Part shown: piece after piece, positions 35,022 to 43,502 of the stretch
Layout of the letters: each line of letters starts with the position of its first letter
Numbering within the stretch: position 1 is the first letter of the stretch
Assembly (NCBI GenBank): GCA_046075665.1
Contig: JBJTQN010000371.1
Span: 1 to 64,000 of the forward strand
From: CAIRTT01 sp046075665
GTDB taxonomy: Bacteria; Armatimonadota; Armatimonadia; Armatimonadales; Armatimonadaceae
Length of the DNA stretch: 64,000 bases
Direction: 5' to 3'
Made by a program: the position numbers and the translations under genes
Notes under the pieces: model-generated
What the model was told of the DNA's origin: nothing
Database searches by the model: none
What the model saw: only the letters and a program-made list of their open reading frames with translations

Positions 35022-36140
35022 TCAGGTTTGTTCTATCCTCTGTGTAATGGTTCCACCACCCAATACCCAATCCGTACGCTCTCTGGTTCCATAAAAGACT
35101 GCAGCTTGGCCCGGAGTGACCGCACGTAATGGCTCATCAAAGAGAACATCCACCAAACCATCCGCGCGACGACGCAGGACAGCCGGCTTGGATTCCATGT
35201 TATATCGAATCTTGACCTCACAAGGGATACCTTCTCCAACCGGCGGTTCAGCAAGGGAGACCCACGTTAAGTCCTCAACCACACAGCCCGCAGCGAACAA
35301 CGCATCGTCATCGCCAACGACAACTGTATTTGTTTCTGCATCCACCTGAATCACATACAACGGAATACTTGATCCGACATTAATACGCTTTCGCTGACCG
35401 ACGGTGTAACGCGCAATCCCATCATGGGTTCCACGCACCTTCCCACTTGTATCTACAAACTGGCCCGGTATCAGCGTCTCAGGAGCGGATTCCTCAAGGA
35501 ACTCTGTGTAGTTTCTATCTTGAACAAAACAAATTTCCTGCGAATCCGGCTTGTTCGCGACTGAGAGGCCGTAGTCGCGCGCCAGCTGACGGGTGACATC
35601 CTTGCTTGGAAGCTCACCTAGAGGCATTGTCATCCGCTCAAGCTGATGCTGCAGCGTTGCATAGAGCGCATACGTCTGGTCTTTAGAGCCATTTTCAGCA
35701 CGACAGAGGACGTGGCGACCATCCGCTCCGAGGCCGTGATGCACACGCGCGTAATGACCTGTCGCTAGGTAGTCGGCTCCGAGGGATGTAGCTTTCTCCA
35801 ACAGAGCATCGAATTTAATGTAACGATTGCAGTTGACACAAGGGTTTGGCGTACGGCCCCTCTGATAATCCTTAATAAATGGCGCGATGACTTTCTCAGC
35901 AAACGGCTCCCGGTAGTTTAGGACGTAATGTGGAATCCCGATGCGATTTGCTGTTCGGCGGGCATCCTCAACCGCACCCAGTGAACAACAGCCTGCACCC
36001 TTTGTTTCGTGGGCAGATTCCTGCCAGATCTGCAGCGTCACACCGATGACATCATGACCCTGCTCCTTCAGGAGCGCTGCTGCAACAGCACTGTCGACAC
36101 CACCTGACATGGCGATAACTACGGTTTTTGGGGATGACAT
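35022..36140 (-). CDS. mnmA: tRNA-specific 2-thiouridylase
   Basis: 372 residues from ATG 36140; an in-frame start at 36251 would add 37 residues before the conserved MSSPKTVVIAMSGGVDSA. PP-loop SGGVDS for ATP, catalytic cysteines in NPCVNCNRYIKF and SQEICFVQDRNY. Adds sulfur to U34 of tRNAs for Lys, Gln and Glu. The N-terminal GAGCCSLGAVEDARRTA and C-terminal barrel are standard. No strong ribosome site before the ATG. Confidence 0.96.
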   Translation of the reverse strand: MSSPKTVVIAMSGGVDSAVAAALLKEQGHDVIGVTLQIWQESAHETKGAGCCSLGAVEDARRTANRIGIPHYVLNYREPFAEKVIAPFIKDYQRGRTPNPCVNCNRYIKFDALLEKATSLGADYLATGHYARVHHGLGADGRHVLCRAENGSKDQTYALYATLQHQLERMTMPLGELPSKDVTRQLARDYGLSVANKPDSQEICFVQDRNYTEFLEESAPETLIPGQFVDTSGKVRGTHDGIARYTVGQRKRINVGSSIPLYVIQVDAETNTVVVGDDDALFAAGCVVEDLTWVSLAEPPVGEGIPCEVKIRYNMESKPAVLRRRADGLVDVLFDEPLRAVTPGQAAVFYGTRERTDWVLGGGTITQRIEQT

Positions 36141-36360
36141 GGCATTAAAGTATACCAATTCGCTGCAGTAGTATTGTGTAGACTGCCCTTCAATAGATGT
36201 CCGTCCGGCTTCATCAGCCATTCTGAGCAGGAATGTGACTAGAGTACGCATAGCTGCGCTTTCTACGAATGGATTCGCCGAATTATCCCTATGAAAACGC
36301 CTATCATGGTATATTGGCTACTGCCAGTGGTGGGTACCAAATGGCATTGGGAGGAAGCAC

Positions 36361-37086
36361 GTGACGCATCGCTTCGTTAAGTTTGGGTTCGCAGGCATTG
36401 CAGCTTCGCTGAGCCTTGGAAGTCTTTTGACTGGTTGTGGCGGTGGAGGTGTGGATCAGAACTATCTCGATTCCAGCTCCCGCGCAATTGTCGGAACATA
36501 CAGCAAGACCAGTATTTCCGCGCTGGGTACACGGGTAACCTGCGGCGACGCCGGCAGTGTCGTTGGTGATCCGAAGACAGAACTCAAGGACCGCAATGTG
36601 GTCATTGATGTCTGTACACCGAACGATACCATCACCTTTGCTGAAGATGGCCGCTACACGATCAAGTCCTACGGTGGAACCGAGTCTGGAACATTTACCC
36701 GTGACCGCCAGCGCGTTGAGCTGGTTCGCGACAAGGAAAATGGCCGTGAACTCTCAACGCCATACCAGAAGACGGTCTACACCATTACCGGTTCCGGAAG
36801 CGCGTTTGTTTTCACCCCGACCGCAGAACCTGTTGGATATCAGAAAATCGATCCAGCCGGAGCTGCATTCAATGTAGACAACACGCCTAACTATGACAAC
36901 CTTGCGCCCAAGGCAAATGCAGATGGCACACTTGCGATTCTCTGGTTGCCGAATGCGGATTCAAAGCCAGTTCTCAAGAATGACTTGACCATCGTTCCAG
37001 AGCTGATCGCGGATGCCAAAGAAGCAATCGATGCCCGTGGCTTCTCCAAGCGCTACGTTGTAACGTACACCTTCGGTAAGAAGTAA
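36361..37086 (+). CDS. Putative lipoprotein
   Basis: 241 residues from GTG 36361 with GGAGG ahead of it. Signal peptide FAGIAASLSLGSLLTGC ends in a good lipobox (LTGC), so Cys26 is the lipidated residue. After a Gly-rich linker, the mature protein is beta-rich (GTYSKTSISALGTRVTC, GRYTIKSYGGTESGTFTRDRQRVELV), lipocalin-like in look. No known family. Ends at a strong terminator. Confidence 0.85.
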   Translation: MTHRFVKFGFAGIAASLSLGSLLTGCGGGGVDQNYLDSSSRAIVGTYSKTSISALGTRVTCGDAGSVVGDPKTELKDRNVVIDVCTPNDTITFAEDGRYTIKSYGGTESGTFTRDRQRVELVRDKENGRELSTPYQKTVYTITGSGSAFVFTPTAEPVGYQKIDPAGAAFNVDNTPNYDNLAPKANADGTLAILWLPNADSKPVLKNDLTIVPELIADAKEAIDARGFSKRYVVTYTFGKK

Positions 37087-37109
37087 TACGTATCGGTTAG
37101 ACAAATCTA

Positions 37110-37142
37110 CCAGCCCCCGCCTCCGGCGGGGGCTGGTTTGCA
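37110..37142 (+). terminator. Intrinsic terminator
   Basis: A 12 bp perfect GC-rich stem (37110-37121 with 37125-37136) around a TCC loop, followed by TTTGCATTT, 24 bp after the lipoprotein stop codon. Confidence 0.88.
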
Positions 37143-37228
37143 TTTGTGATCTGAAAGGCAAATTTTGGATTCGATCCAACCTGATGCATTTCGTTCATCC
37201 TCAAAAACAACCATAAACGCATCAGGCA

Positions 37229-39793
37229 ATGCGCTTCGAGTATATTATTGCCATGCAACAAGCCAGCATGGTCGCAACCCCGACGACCCTTGCCACTTTG
37301 GTCGGACAACAATCAACTATCGCACAAACCACTGCCACCTATCCCCTGACACCACGTGTTCTCCAGCTCATCGGGAAACTAACACTGGATGAAAAACTCT
37401 CCCTCGTTCGAGGAGCATCCGATCCAAACAACCTTGGGCAAGCCGGCTACATCCCCGGTGTTCCGCGCCTCGGAATCGGGCCGCTCCGACTAACCGATGG
37501 CCCGGCAGGCATCCGTGTAGGCAAACCCGCAACCGCGATGCCGGCTCCCGTTGCGATGGCAGCCACATTCAACCCGGACATTGCACAGCGTTTTGGTGCA
37601 ACGGTCGGCAAGGAAGGACGCGCTCTCGGCCAGGATGTCCTCCTCTCCCCGATGGTCAACATCGTAAGACAACCCGGCGCCGGACGTAACTTCGAGACCC
37701 TCGGTGAAGATCCACTGCTCGCTGCCTCCCTTGTGTCCGCACAGGTCAAAGGCGTTCAGCAAAATGGGCTCATTGCCACCGTCAAGCACTTTGCTGCCAA
37801 CAATTTCGAAGAGGGTCGAATGGGCATTGATGTCCTGGTCGACGAACGCACTCTGTACGAAATCTACCTCCCTGCATTCGCCGCAGCTGTAAACGCAGGG
37901 GCAGGCGCGGTGATGGGGGCTTACAACAAGATCAACGGAGCTTACTGCTGCGAAAACAGTGCCTTGTTGGACACTACGTTGCGACAAAAGATGGGCTTTG
38001 GCGGGTTTGTGATGTCTGACTGGTTTGCCACTCAGTCCACCAATGCCAGCATCCAAGCTGGACTCGACATGGAAATGCCCGGCGATGGTATCCGAATCCC
38101 TGGACGGGATGGCTTTTTTGGCACAAATCTCCGCAAGGCAATCGACACAAGTGAACTTCCTGAAGTAACACTCGACCGCTCCGTTGCACGCATCCTTGTC
38201 GTGATGGAAAAGTTTGGACATCTCGATAAATTAAAGCCAAGACCTGTGTTTGACACAACCGCTGGACGTAAAGCTGCTCGCGATATCGCCGAGGCGGGGG
38301 CTGTGCTCCTTAAAAATGATCGCTTTGTCCTGCCGCTAAAGCCGGCAGCACTCAAAACCATCGCATGGGTTGGACTCCCATTCGAACGACCCGTAATTGG
38401 CGGAGGCGGTTCGGCTCAGGTCACGCCAACAAACATCACTAGCATCCGACAGCTGCTCAACTCAGCACACGGCATCGACAAGCCACTCTATGCCCCTGGC
38501 ATCGACACGGATGGCAGTGCGATTCCAGCATCTGCATTTACAAACCTCACCCGCGCAAATGATGCAGCCGCTGCAAGACGCCAGAATCCAGGAATCGGGT
38601 TAATGAATGACCCACAGATTCGCACCGCTGATATCAACCATGTTGCTAAAAACGCCCTTGCAGCGCGTATACCCCAGCTCTGGAAAGGCAACCTCGTTGC
38701 GCCGGCCACGGGACGATACGGGATAAAAGTCCAAGTGGAAGGCGGACAGGCCAGCCTGACAATCGGCGAAAAGCTGCGCGCAAATGCCGGGGGACTCTTC
38801 GGCGGCGGAGCCAGCCTCTATAAAACGCAGGACAATCTGCTTTCAGCAACCATTTGGGTCGATATGGTCAAAGGCCAAGCCATCCCATTCACCCTCACTG
38901 CCGCGCCCGGTGGAGGCTTTGGTCCACCGGATCCCAACGCAAAGCTTCAAGTTCGTCTTTCTTGGGTAACTCCCGCACGACAGGCTGAGTTGATTGCAAA
39001 TGCAGTCAAAATCGCCAAGGGAGCTCCAGCCGCTGTGGTGATGGTCTACGATGAAGGCACGGAAGGCACCGACCGGGCCGACCTTGCGCTTCCCGAGAGC
39101 CAGCGTGCCCTTGTGGAAGTTGTAGCCGCAGCAAACCCGAATACAATCGTGCTCCTGCACACGGGAGCACCCGTTGAGCTACCGTGGCGGGGTCGCGTCC
39201 CGGCCATCCTCCAGCTCTGGTACCCAGGGCAAGAGGGCGCGGCTGCCACACTTCGCCTCCTAACTGGCGCGGTCAGCCCAAGCGGAAAGCTACCCGTCAC
39301 ATTTCCAGAACGCATCTCCGATGGCCCGGTAACAAAACCTGAGCAATACCCAGGAAAGAACGGAGCCGTCGTATATTCCGAAGGGATTTTTGTTGGCTAT
39401 CGACACTATGACAATGCACGCAAGGTGGTCGCATATCCGTTTGGCCATGGTTTGACTTACTCTCAGTTTGCTTATACGCGCCTTCGGGTTAGCCACTCCG
39501 CTGCTGGGACAAAGGTGACATTCAACATCCGCAATATCGGGGATGTCAGCGCTACCGATACGCCGCAGGTCTATGTCACACGACCGCAGCGTGCACCCGT
39601 GATGCTCCCGGTTCGCTGGCTTGCTGGCTTTAGCAAGGTCACATTGGCAAAGGGCGAGAGCCGGGATGTTACTATCACCCTCCCACCGACTGCGTGGCGC
39701 TACTACGATGACACCGCACACCGCTGGCAACGCCTCCCCGGAAACCCAGTTGTGGAAGTCGGACAGTCAAGCCGCATTCTCCTGCTTCGCTAG
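37229..39793 (+). CDS. Glycoside hydrolase family 3 beta-glucosidase-like
   Basis: 854 residues from ATG 37229, with the ATG at 37253 as alternative. Family 3 architecture: N-terminal (beta/alpha)8 domain (TDGPAGIRVGKPATAMP; KHFAANNFEEGRM; nucleophile Asp at about residue 264 in GFVMSDWFATQS), then the alpha/beta sandwich with VLLKNDRFVLPL, a PA14-like insert around residues 470-590 (LWKGNLVAPATGRYGIKVQVEGG), and a C-terminal fibronectin-like domain (GHGLTYSQFAYTRL; TDTPQVYVTRP). Hydrolyses terminal beta-glycosides; PA14-bearing members often act on cellobiose, xylosides or larger oligosaccharides. No clear signal peptide. Next in line with the dehydrogenase and esterase. Confidence 0.93.
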   Translation: MRFEYIIAMQQASMVATPTTLATLVGQQSTIAQTTATYPLTPRVLQLIGKLTLDEKLSLVRGASDPNNLGQAGYIPGVPRLGIGPLRLTDGPAGIRVGKPATAMPAPVAMAATFNPDIAQRFGATVGKEGRALGQDVLLSPMVNIVRQPGAGRNFETLGEDPLLAASLVSAQVKGVQQNGLIATVKHFAANNFEEGRMGIDVLVDERTLYEIYLPAFAAAVNAGAGAVMGAYNKINGAYCCENSALLDTTLRQKMGFGGFVMSDWFATQSTNASIQAGLDMEMPGDGIRIPGRDGFFGTNLRKAIDTSELPEVTLDRSVARILVVMEKFGHLDKLKPRPVFDTTAGRKAARDIAEAGAVLLKNDRFVLPLKPAALKTIAWVGLPFERPVIGGGGSAQVTPTNITSIRQLLNSAHGIDKPLYAPGIDTDGSAIPASAFTNLTRANDAAAARRQNPGIGLMNDPQIRTADINHVAKNALAARIPQLWKGNLVAPATGRYGIKVQVEGGQASLTIGEKLRANAGGLFGGGASLYKTQDNLLSATIWVDMVKGQAIPFTLTAAPGGGFGPPDPNAKLQVRLSWVTPARQAELIANAVKIAKGAPAAVVMVYDEGTEGTDRADLALPESQRALVEVVAAANPNTIVLLHTGAPVELPWRGRVPAILQLWYPGQEGAAATLRLLTGAVSPSGKLPVTFPERISDGPVTKPEQYPGKNGAVVYSEGIFVGYRHYDNARKVVAYPFGHGLTYSQFAYTRLRVSHSAAGTKVTFNIRNIGDVSATDTPQVYVTRPQRAPVMLPVRWLAGFSKVTLAKGESRDVTITLPPTAWRYYDDTAHRWQRLPGNPVVEVGQSSRILLLR

Positions 39794-39835
39794 AAGTCTT
39801 CGTCCGCGGTCGACATCTTCCGCTAGAATGGATGC

Positions 39836-41419
39836 ATGTCGACCGCAACCCCTTTCCCGATTCTCGTCAATGGCACTTGGTGTGCATCCGCTGATCCAAC
39901 CGGTACCTTCCAAGCATCCAATCCCGCCACCGGCGAGATTCTCCCCGGGACTTATCCCGTTTCCGGCCCGCAGGATGTCCATGCAATCCTGACCGCAGCA
40001 GCGGCGGCTAAAGTGGCGATGCGCGGTCTTAATGCCGAGGTCCGGGCGCAGTTTCTGGAGGCTTACGCAGCCAACCTCGAAGCAGCAAAGGATGCGCTGG
40101 TTGCCGCGGCAAATGCCGAGACTGGATTGCCCGCAGAGCCTCGCCTTGGATCGGTTGAGCTACCGCGCACCGTCAACCAGCTCCGCCTCGCTGCAAAGGC
40201 AGTTCGTTCACGCAGCTTTGCGCGCCCTACCATCGACACCGCAACTGGAATTCGTTGCCAACAGGAAGCCCTCGATGGCGCCGTACTCGTCTTTGGCCCA
40301 AACAATTTCCCGTTCGCCTTCAATGCCATCGCCGGGGGTGACTTCGCCGCCGCAATCGCCGCTGGATGCCCGGTCATCGCCAAAGTACATACATCCCACC
40401 CAACCACTAGCCGCCTCCTCGCTGAGTGTGCCGTAGCCGCCGCGACGGCAACGGGTCTTCCCGCCGGCGCACTGCAGCTCGTCTACCGCATCGCGCCTCA
40501 GCTTGGCTTCGAAATGGTCGAGAGCCCTGCGGTCGCATCCGTTGGCTTTACCGGCGGCCGTGATACCGGGTTGCGCCTCAAGGAAGTCGCCGACCGCCAC
40601 GGTAAGCCTGTCTACCTTGAAATGAGCAGCGTGAATCCCGTGTTCGTTCTGCCGGGTGTCCTTGCAGAGCGCGGGGATGCCCTTGCGGATGAGTTTGCGG
40701 GCAGCTGTATGATGGGAGCCGGGCAGTTCTGTACCAATCCGGGCTTTGTTGTCCTCCCTGCGGGGGATGCCGGTGATACGTTCACCAAGGCAGTCATTGG
40801 CAAGTTCTCCGCTGCAAATCCGGGGGTTCTCCTTGGTAAGGGCGGCAGGGATGCGATTTCTGAATCCATCAAGACTCTCACCGCTGCGGGCGCCACGGTC
40901 CGCTGCGGCGGAAATCCGGTTGCAGAGCCCGGCTATCGCTTTGAGAACACCATCCTCACGGTTGATGCCGCAACCTTCCTGCAAAACCCTGAAGCGCTCC
41001 AGACAGAAGCATTCGGTCCGGTCAGCTTATTCGTTATCGCGGATGACGCAGCACAAATGGCCGCTGTTGCCGCATCCCTTGAAGGAAACCTCACCGGAAC
41101 GATCTATTCTGCTGCGGATGGCTCTGATGATGACGCCTATGCGGCAATAGCCCCAGTTTTGCGAGGTAAGGTTGGCCGGCTTTTGAATGACAAGATGCCG
41201 ACCGGTGTTGCGGTCAGCCCGGCGATGAACCATGGTGGACCATTCCCCGCGACGGGTCATCCGTACTTCACCAGCGTCGGACTTCCGGCCAGTATCGAGC
41301 GCTTCACGATGCGCTGTTCGTACGACAATGTGCGTGCACATCGCCTGCCAGCCGAGCTTCAGGATGGCAATCCGCTTGGCATTTGGCGCTACGTGGATGG
41401 TGATTACACCAACGCATAG
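39836..41419 (+). CDS. Aldehyde dehydrogenase, alpha-ketoglutaric semialdehyde dehydrogenase type
   Basis: 527 residues. NAD(P)-dependent aldehyde dehydrogenase of the 2,5-dioxovalerate dehydrogenase clade: SNPATGEIL start, VFGPNNFPFAFNAIAGGDFAAAIAAGCPVIAK (cofactor), VYLEMSSVNPVFVLPG (general base Glu), AGQFCTNPG (nucleophile Cys), and a C-terminal ending RWYDNV-like CSYDNVRAHRLPAELQDGNP. It converts 2,5-dioxopentanoate to 2-oxoglutarate at the end of non-phosphorylative pentose, uronate or hydroxyproline catabolism. Located between the GH3 enzyme and a carbohydrate esterase, which suggests pentose or uronate use. Confidence 0.9.
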   Translation: MSTATPFPILVNGTWCASADPTGTFQASNPATGEILPGTYPVSGPQDVHAILTAAAAAKVAMRGLNAEVRAQFLEAYAANLEAAKDALVAAANAETGLPAEPRLGSVELPRTVNQLRLAAKAVRSRSFARPTIDTATGIRCQQEALDGAVLVFGPNNFPFAFNAIAGGDFAAAIAAGCPVIAKVHTSHPTTSRLLAECAVAAATATGLPAGALQLVYRIAPQLGFEMVESPAVASVGFTGGRDTGLRLKEVADRHGKPVYLEMSSVNPVFVLPGVLAERGDALADEFAGSCMMGAGQFCTNPGFVVLPAGDAGDTFTKAVIGKFSAANPGVLLGKGGRDAISESIKTLTAAGATVRCGGNPVAEPGYRFENTILTVDAATFLQNPEALQTEAFGPVSLFVIADDAAQMAAVAASLEGNLTGTIYSAADGSDDDAYAAIAPVLRGKVGRLLNDKMPTGVAVSPAMNHGGPFPATGHPYFTSVGLPASIERFTMRCSYDNVRAHRLPAELQDGNPLGIWRYVDGDYTNA

Positions 41420-41453
41420 TTTAGACATTACGTGTGACAAGGGAGTCATTGAG

Positions 41454-42290
41454 ATGCAAGATAAGCTGTTTCAGCCTTTGTGGGGAGCTAACATCCCCGG
41501 TCAAATCAAATCGGATGGCGTTGAAACCGACATCACCAAACCTGGTGAGGGTTTGGTGATGGGCAAGCGCGTCGCGCGCATCGCTAATGTCTCGATTCCG
41601 GGAATTGCAGTGTATGCACCACCGAAACGAAAACAAAATGGTGCTGCAGTGGTGGTCTGTCCGGGAGGCGGCTTTAGCATTTTGGCGATGGACCTTGAGG
41701 GCACAGAGGTTGCGGCATGGCTCAATAGCATCGGAGTCACGGCGATCGTCCTTAAATACCGCGTCCCGACAGGTAGCTTCGACCCAAACTGGCTTGGGCC
41801 AACCATGGATGCCCAGCGTGCCATTTCGATGGCGCGGAAGAATGCAAAGGAATGGGGTATCGATCCCACACGTATCGGAATTCTGGGCTTCTCGGCTGGC
41901 GGTAAGACGGCTGCGATGGCAGCGCTCGCATGCGGAAAGCGGCTTTATGCGCCTCAGGACGATGTGGATGCAGCACCTTGTAATGCTGACTTTGGCGTCC
42001 TGGTATATCCGGCTTACTTAGTTGACAAAAACAATCAGTTGAATGCCGAAGTCAAGGCGACAAAGGAATGCCCTCCGATGTTCTTTGCGCACACAGCGGA
42101 TGACCCAGTCACACCGCAGAGTACGCTGGTTCTTGCCGGTGCTTTGCAAGCGGTAAAGGTCCATGTCGAAGTGCATTTATATCCAAATGGCGGTCACGGC
42201 TACGGTCTGCGACCTGATAAGACAAAGCAGGTCACAAGCTGGCCAGAGCGGTGCACGGACTGGATGCGAAACCGCGGAATTATTCGTTGA
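41454..42290 (+). CDS. Alpha/beta hydrolase, BD-FAE/carbohydrate-esterase-like
   Basis: 278 residues from ATG 41454, supported by GGGAG eight bases before it; the longer frame reaching into the dehydrogenase is a shadow. Oxyanion motif VVVCPGGGFSILAMDLEGTEVAAWL, nucleophile GFSAGGKTAAMA, Asp in AHTADDPVTPQST and His in YPNGGHGYGLRP. Family includes feruloyl and acetyl-xylan esterases, so it may deacylate hemicellulose fragments along with the GH3 enzyme. Its stop overlaps the next gene's TTG start. Confidence 0.85.
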   Translation: MQDKLFQPLWGANIPGQIKSDGVETDITKPGEGLVMGKRVARIANVSIPGIAVYAPPKRKQNGAAVVVCPGGGFSILAMDLEGTEVAAWLNSIGVTAIVLKYRVPTGSFDPNWLGPTMDAQRAISMARKNAKEWGIDPTRIGILGFSAGGKTAAMAALACGKRLYAPQDDVDAAPCNADFGVLVYPAYLVDKNNQLNAEVKATKECPPMFFAHTADDPVTPQSTLVLAGALQAVKVHVEVHLYPNGGHGYGLRPDKTKQVTSWPERCTDWMRNRGIIR

Positions 42291-42703
42291 CGACAACCAT
42301 AAATGACATCGGGTTCTTTCTGGAAACGCTTCCTGAAAACAAGCGGGCGGACATCAGTGCGCTGAACGATTGGTTTGCCCAGCTGTTTTCTGGTGAACCG
42401 GTTCAATTTTTTGATGGCTTGGATGACACTGGAAAAGTAGTGGCAAATCCGACCATCGGATACGGGAAGCACACGCTTAGTTATGCCAATGGCGCATCCA
42501 AAGAGACATTTAGACTAGGCCTCAGTGCGAACAAGACTGGGATTTCTGTTTACGTGATGGGAATCAAGGACAAAACATTACTGAATTCATTGTTCGGAGA
42601 CAGGCTTGGTAAGGCCAAAGTGACTGGCTACTGCATCCGTTTTGGCAAGCTTGCGGATATCAACGTGGAAATCCTGACGAATGTCATCGCAAGTGTTAGA
42701 TAA
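42287..42703 (+). CDS. DUF1801-like protein
   Basis: 138 residues from TTG 42287, whose last bases form the preceding stop (TTGA), giving direct coupling; a GTG at 42251 would be inside the esterase. DUF1801/YdhG-like elements: PENKRADISALNDWFAQ, NPTIGYGKHTLSYANG, then GISVYVMGIKDKTLLNSLFGDRLGKAKVTGYCIRFGKLADINVEIL. Family role is uncertain; some members are fused to iron-related or DNA-repair proteins. Confidence 0.72.
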   Translation: MTTTINDIGFFLETLPENKRADISALNDWFAQLFSGEPVQFFDGLDDTGKVVANPTIGYGKHTLSYANGASKETFRLGLSANKTGISVYVMGIKDKTLLNSLFGDRLGKAKVTGYCIRFGKLADINVEILTNVIASVR

Positions 42704-42730
42704 CTCTGCGTTAGGTTAGGAAATGGCGTT

Positions 42731-42949
42731 ATGACAGTTTTACGCAGTCCCCGCTACACGGACCAAAAGTCGAGAATTCGGCTTGTCATCGTTGCCGCAG
42801 TTATTCTTATTGGTGTCGGTGTGTGGGTTTCAACCCAGCTGGGCACGGATCGCTACAAGGTTTCGTGTGCCGTCTGCGGAGGGGATGGCATGATTGCCCG
42901 CCCGGATGACTGTACACGTTGCAGTGGCACTGGACGGGTGATGCCTTAG
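42731..42949 (+). CDS. Small membrane protein with DnaJ-type zinc knuckle
   Basis: 72 residues. One N-terminal membrane helix (LVIVAAVILIGVGVWVS) and a C-terminal CxxC-x-G-x-G pair (CAVCGGDG ... CTRCSGTGRV) like one zinc site of the DnaJ Cys-rich domain. Possibly a thiol or zinc-binding membrane chaperone; no known family. AGGAA about ten bases upstream of the ATG. Overlaps the convergent gene by 4 bp. Confidence 0.7.
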   Translation: MTVLRSPRYTDQKSRIRLVIVAAVILIGVGVWVSTQLGTDRYKVSCAVCGGDGMIARPDDCTRCSGTGRVMP

Positions 42950-43341
42950 CGACCTGAGAATCTCAGGTTGTACATGATGAACATCAGAGCTCCCCAATGG
43001 GCAAGCGTGGTGATGCTTCCGAGTGTGATGGCGACAATAGCGTGTGCTTTGCCCGGAAGCTCTGGTTGCGCTTTGATGGCATTCCATCCGCGGATTCCCC
43101 GCCATATAGCGATAGGGCCAAGACCCAGTCCAAAGACGGGCACTAGGCTGAACACTGAAAGGTAGTAACCCATCAACGCCTGTTGGTTTTTCGTCGGAAT
43201 CAGGGTTTCAAGGGCATCTGGAGTGGCATCATCACCAATCGTCTTACCACTTTCGTATCGCTCTGTTCGTGCGGCTTCCTGTTGTACCCATCCGGGCGCA
43301 TGGCGCCTCGGAACGCCTCCGTGTTGTTGTAAACCAGACAT
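42946..43341 (-). CDS. DUF4190-like small membrane protein
   Basis: 131 residues from ATG 43341. Disordered N-terminus (residues 1-40), then two membrane helices with a loop containing GPIAIWRGIRGWNAIKAQPELPGKAHAIVAITLGSI, which matches the layout of DUF4190-type proteins (two-helix membrane proteins with a G-x-x-x-G-rich region). Function unknown. Confidence 0.7.
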   Translation of the reverse strand: MSGLQQHGGVPRRHAPGWVQQEAARTERYESGKTIGDDATPDALETLIPTKNQQALMGYYLSVFSLVPVFGLGLGPIAIWRGIRGWNAIKAQPELPGKAHAIVAITLGSITTLAHWGALMFIMYNLRFSGR

Positions 43342-43502
43342 ATGTTGACACAATGCCATGGTTGGCGGTCACCCTGCAACTGGAAATCCTGATCCGCCTT
43401 TCGATTCACTTTTCAAATCTGTGTGCTGCGTTGACCACTGGCATAAATCCTGCGGAAATGTTCAATCAGGCTGATACAGGCTGCATTAGGAAACAGGTGT
43501 GT

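Noticed and set aside
37490..38221. Minus-strand 243-codon open frame
   Set aside because: Antisense to the GH3 enzyme; Cys/His-rich shadow sequence without family.
40208..40984. Minus-strand 258-codon open frame
   Set aside because: Antisense to the aldehyde dehydrogenase, which keeps all catalytic motifs.
43269..43502. N-terminal extension of the NTase-kinase
   Set aside because: It would overlap the start of the minus-strand membrane protein and has no conserved sequence; the ATG at 43503 begins the nucleotidyltransferase fold.
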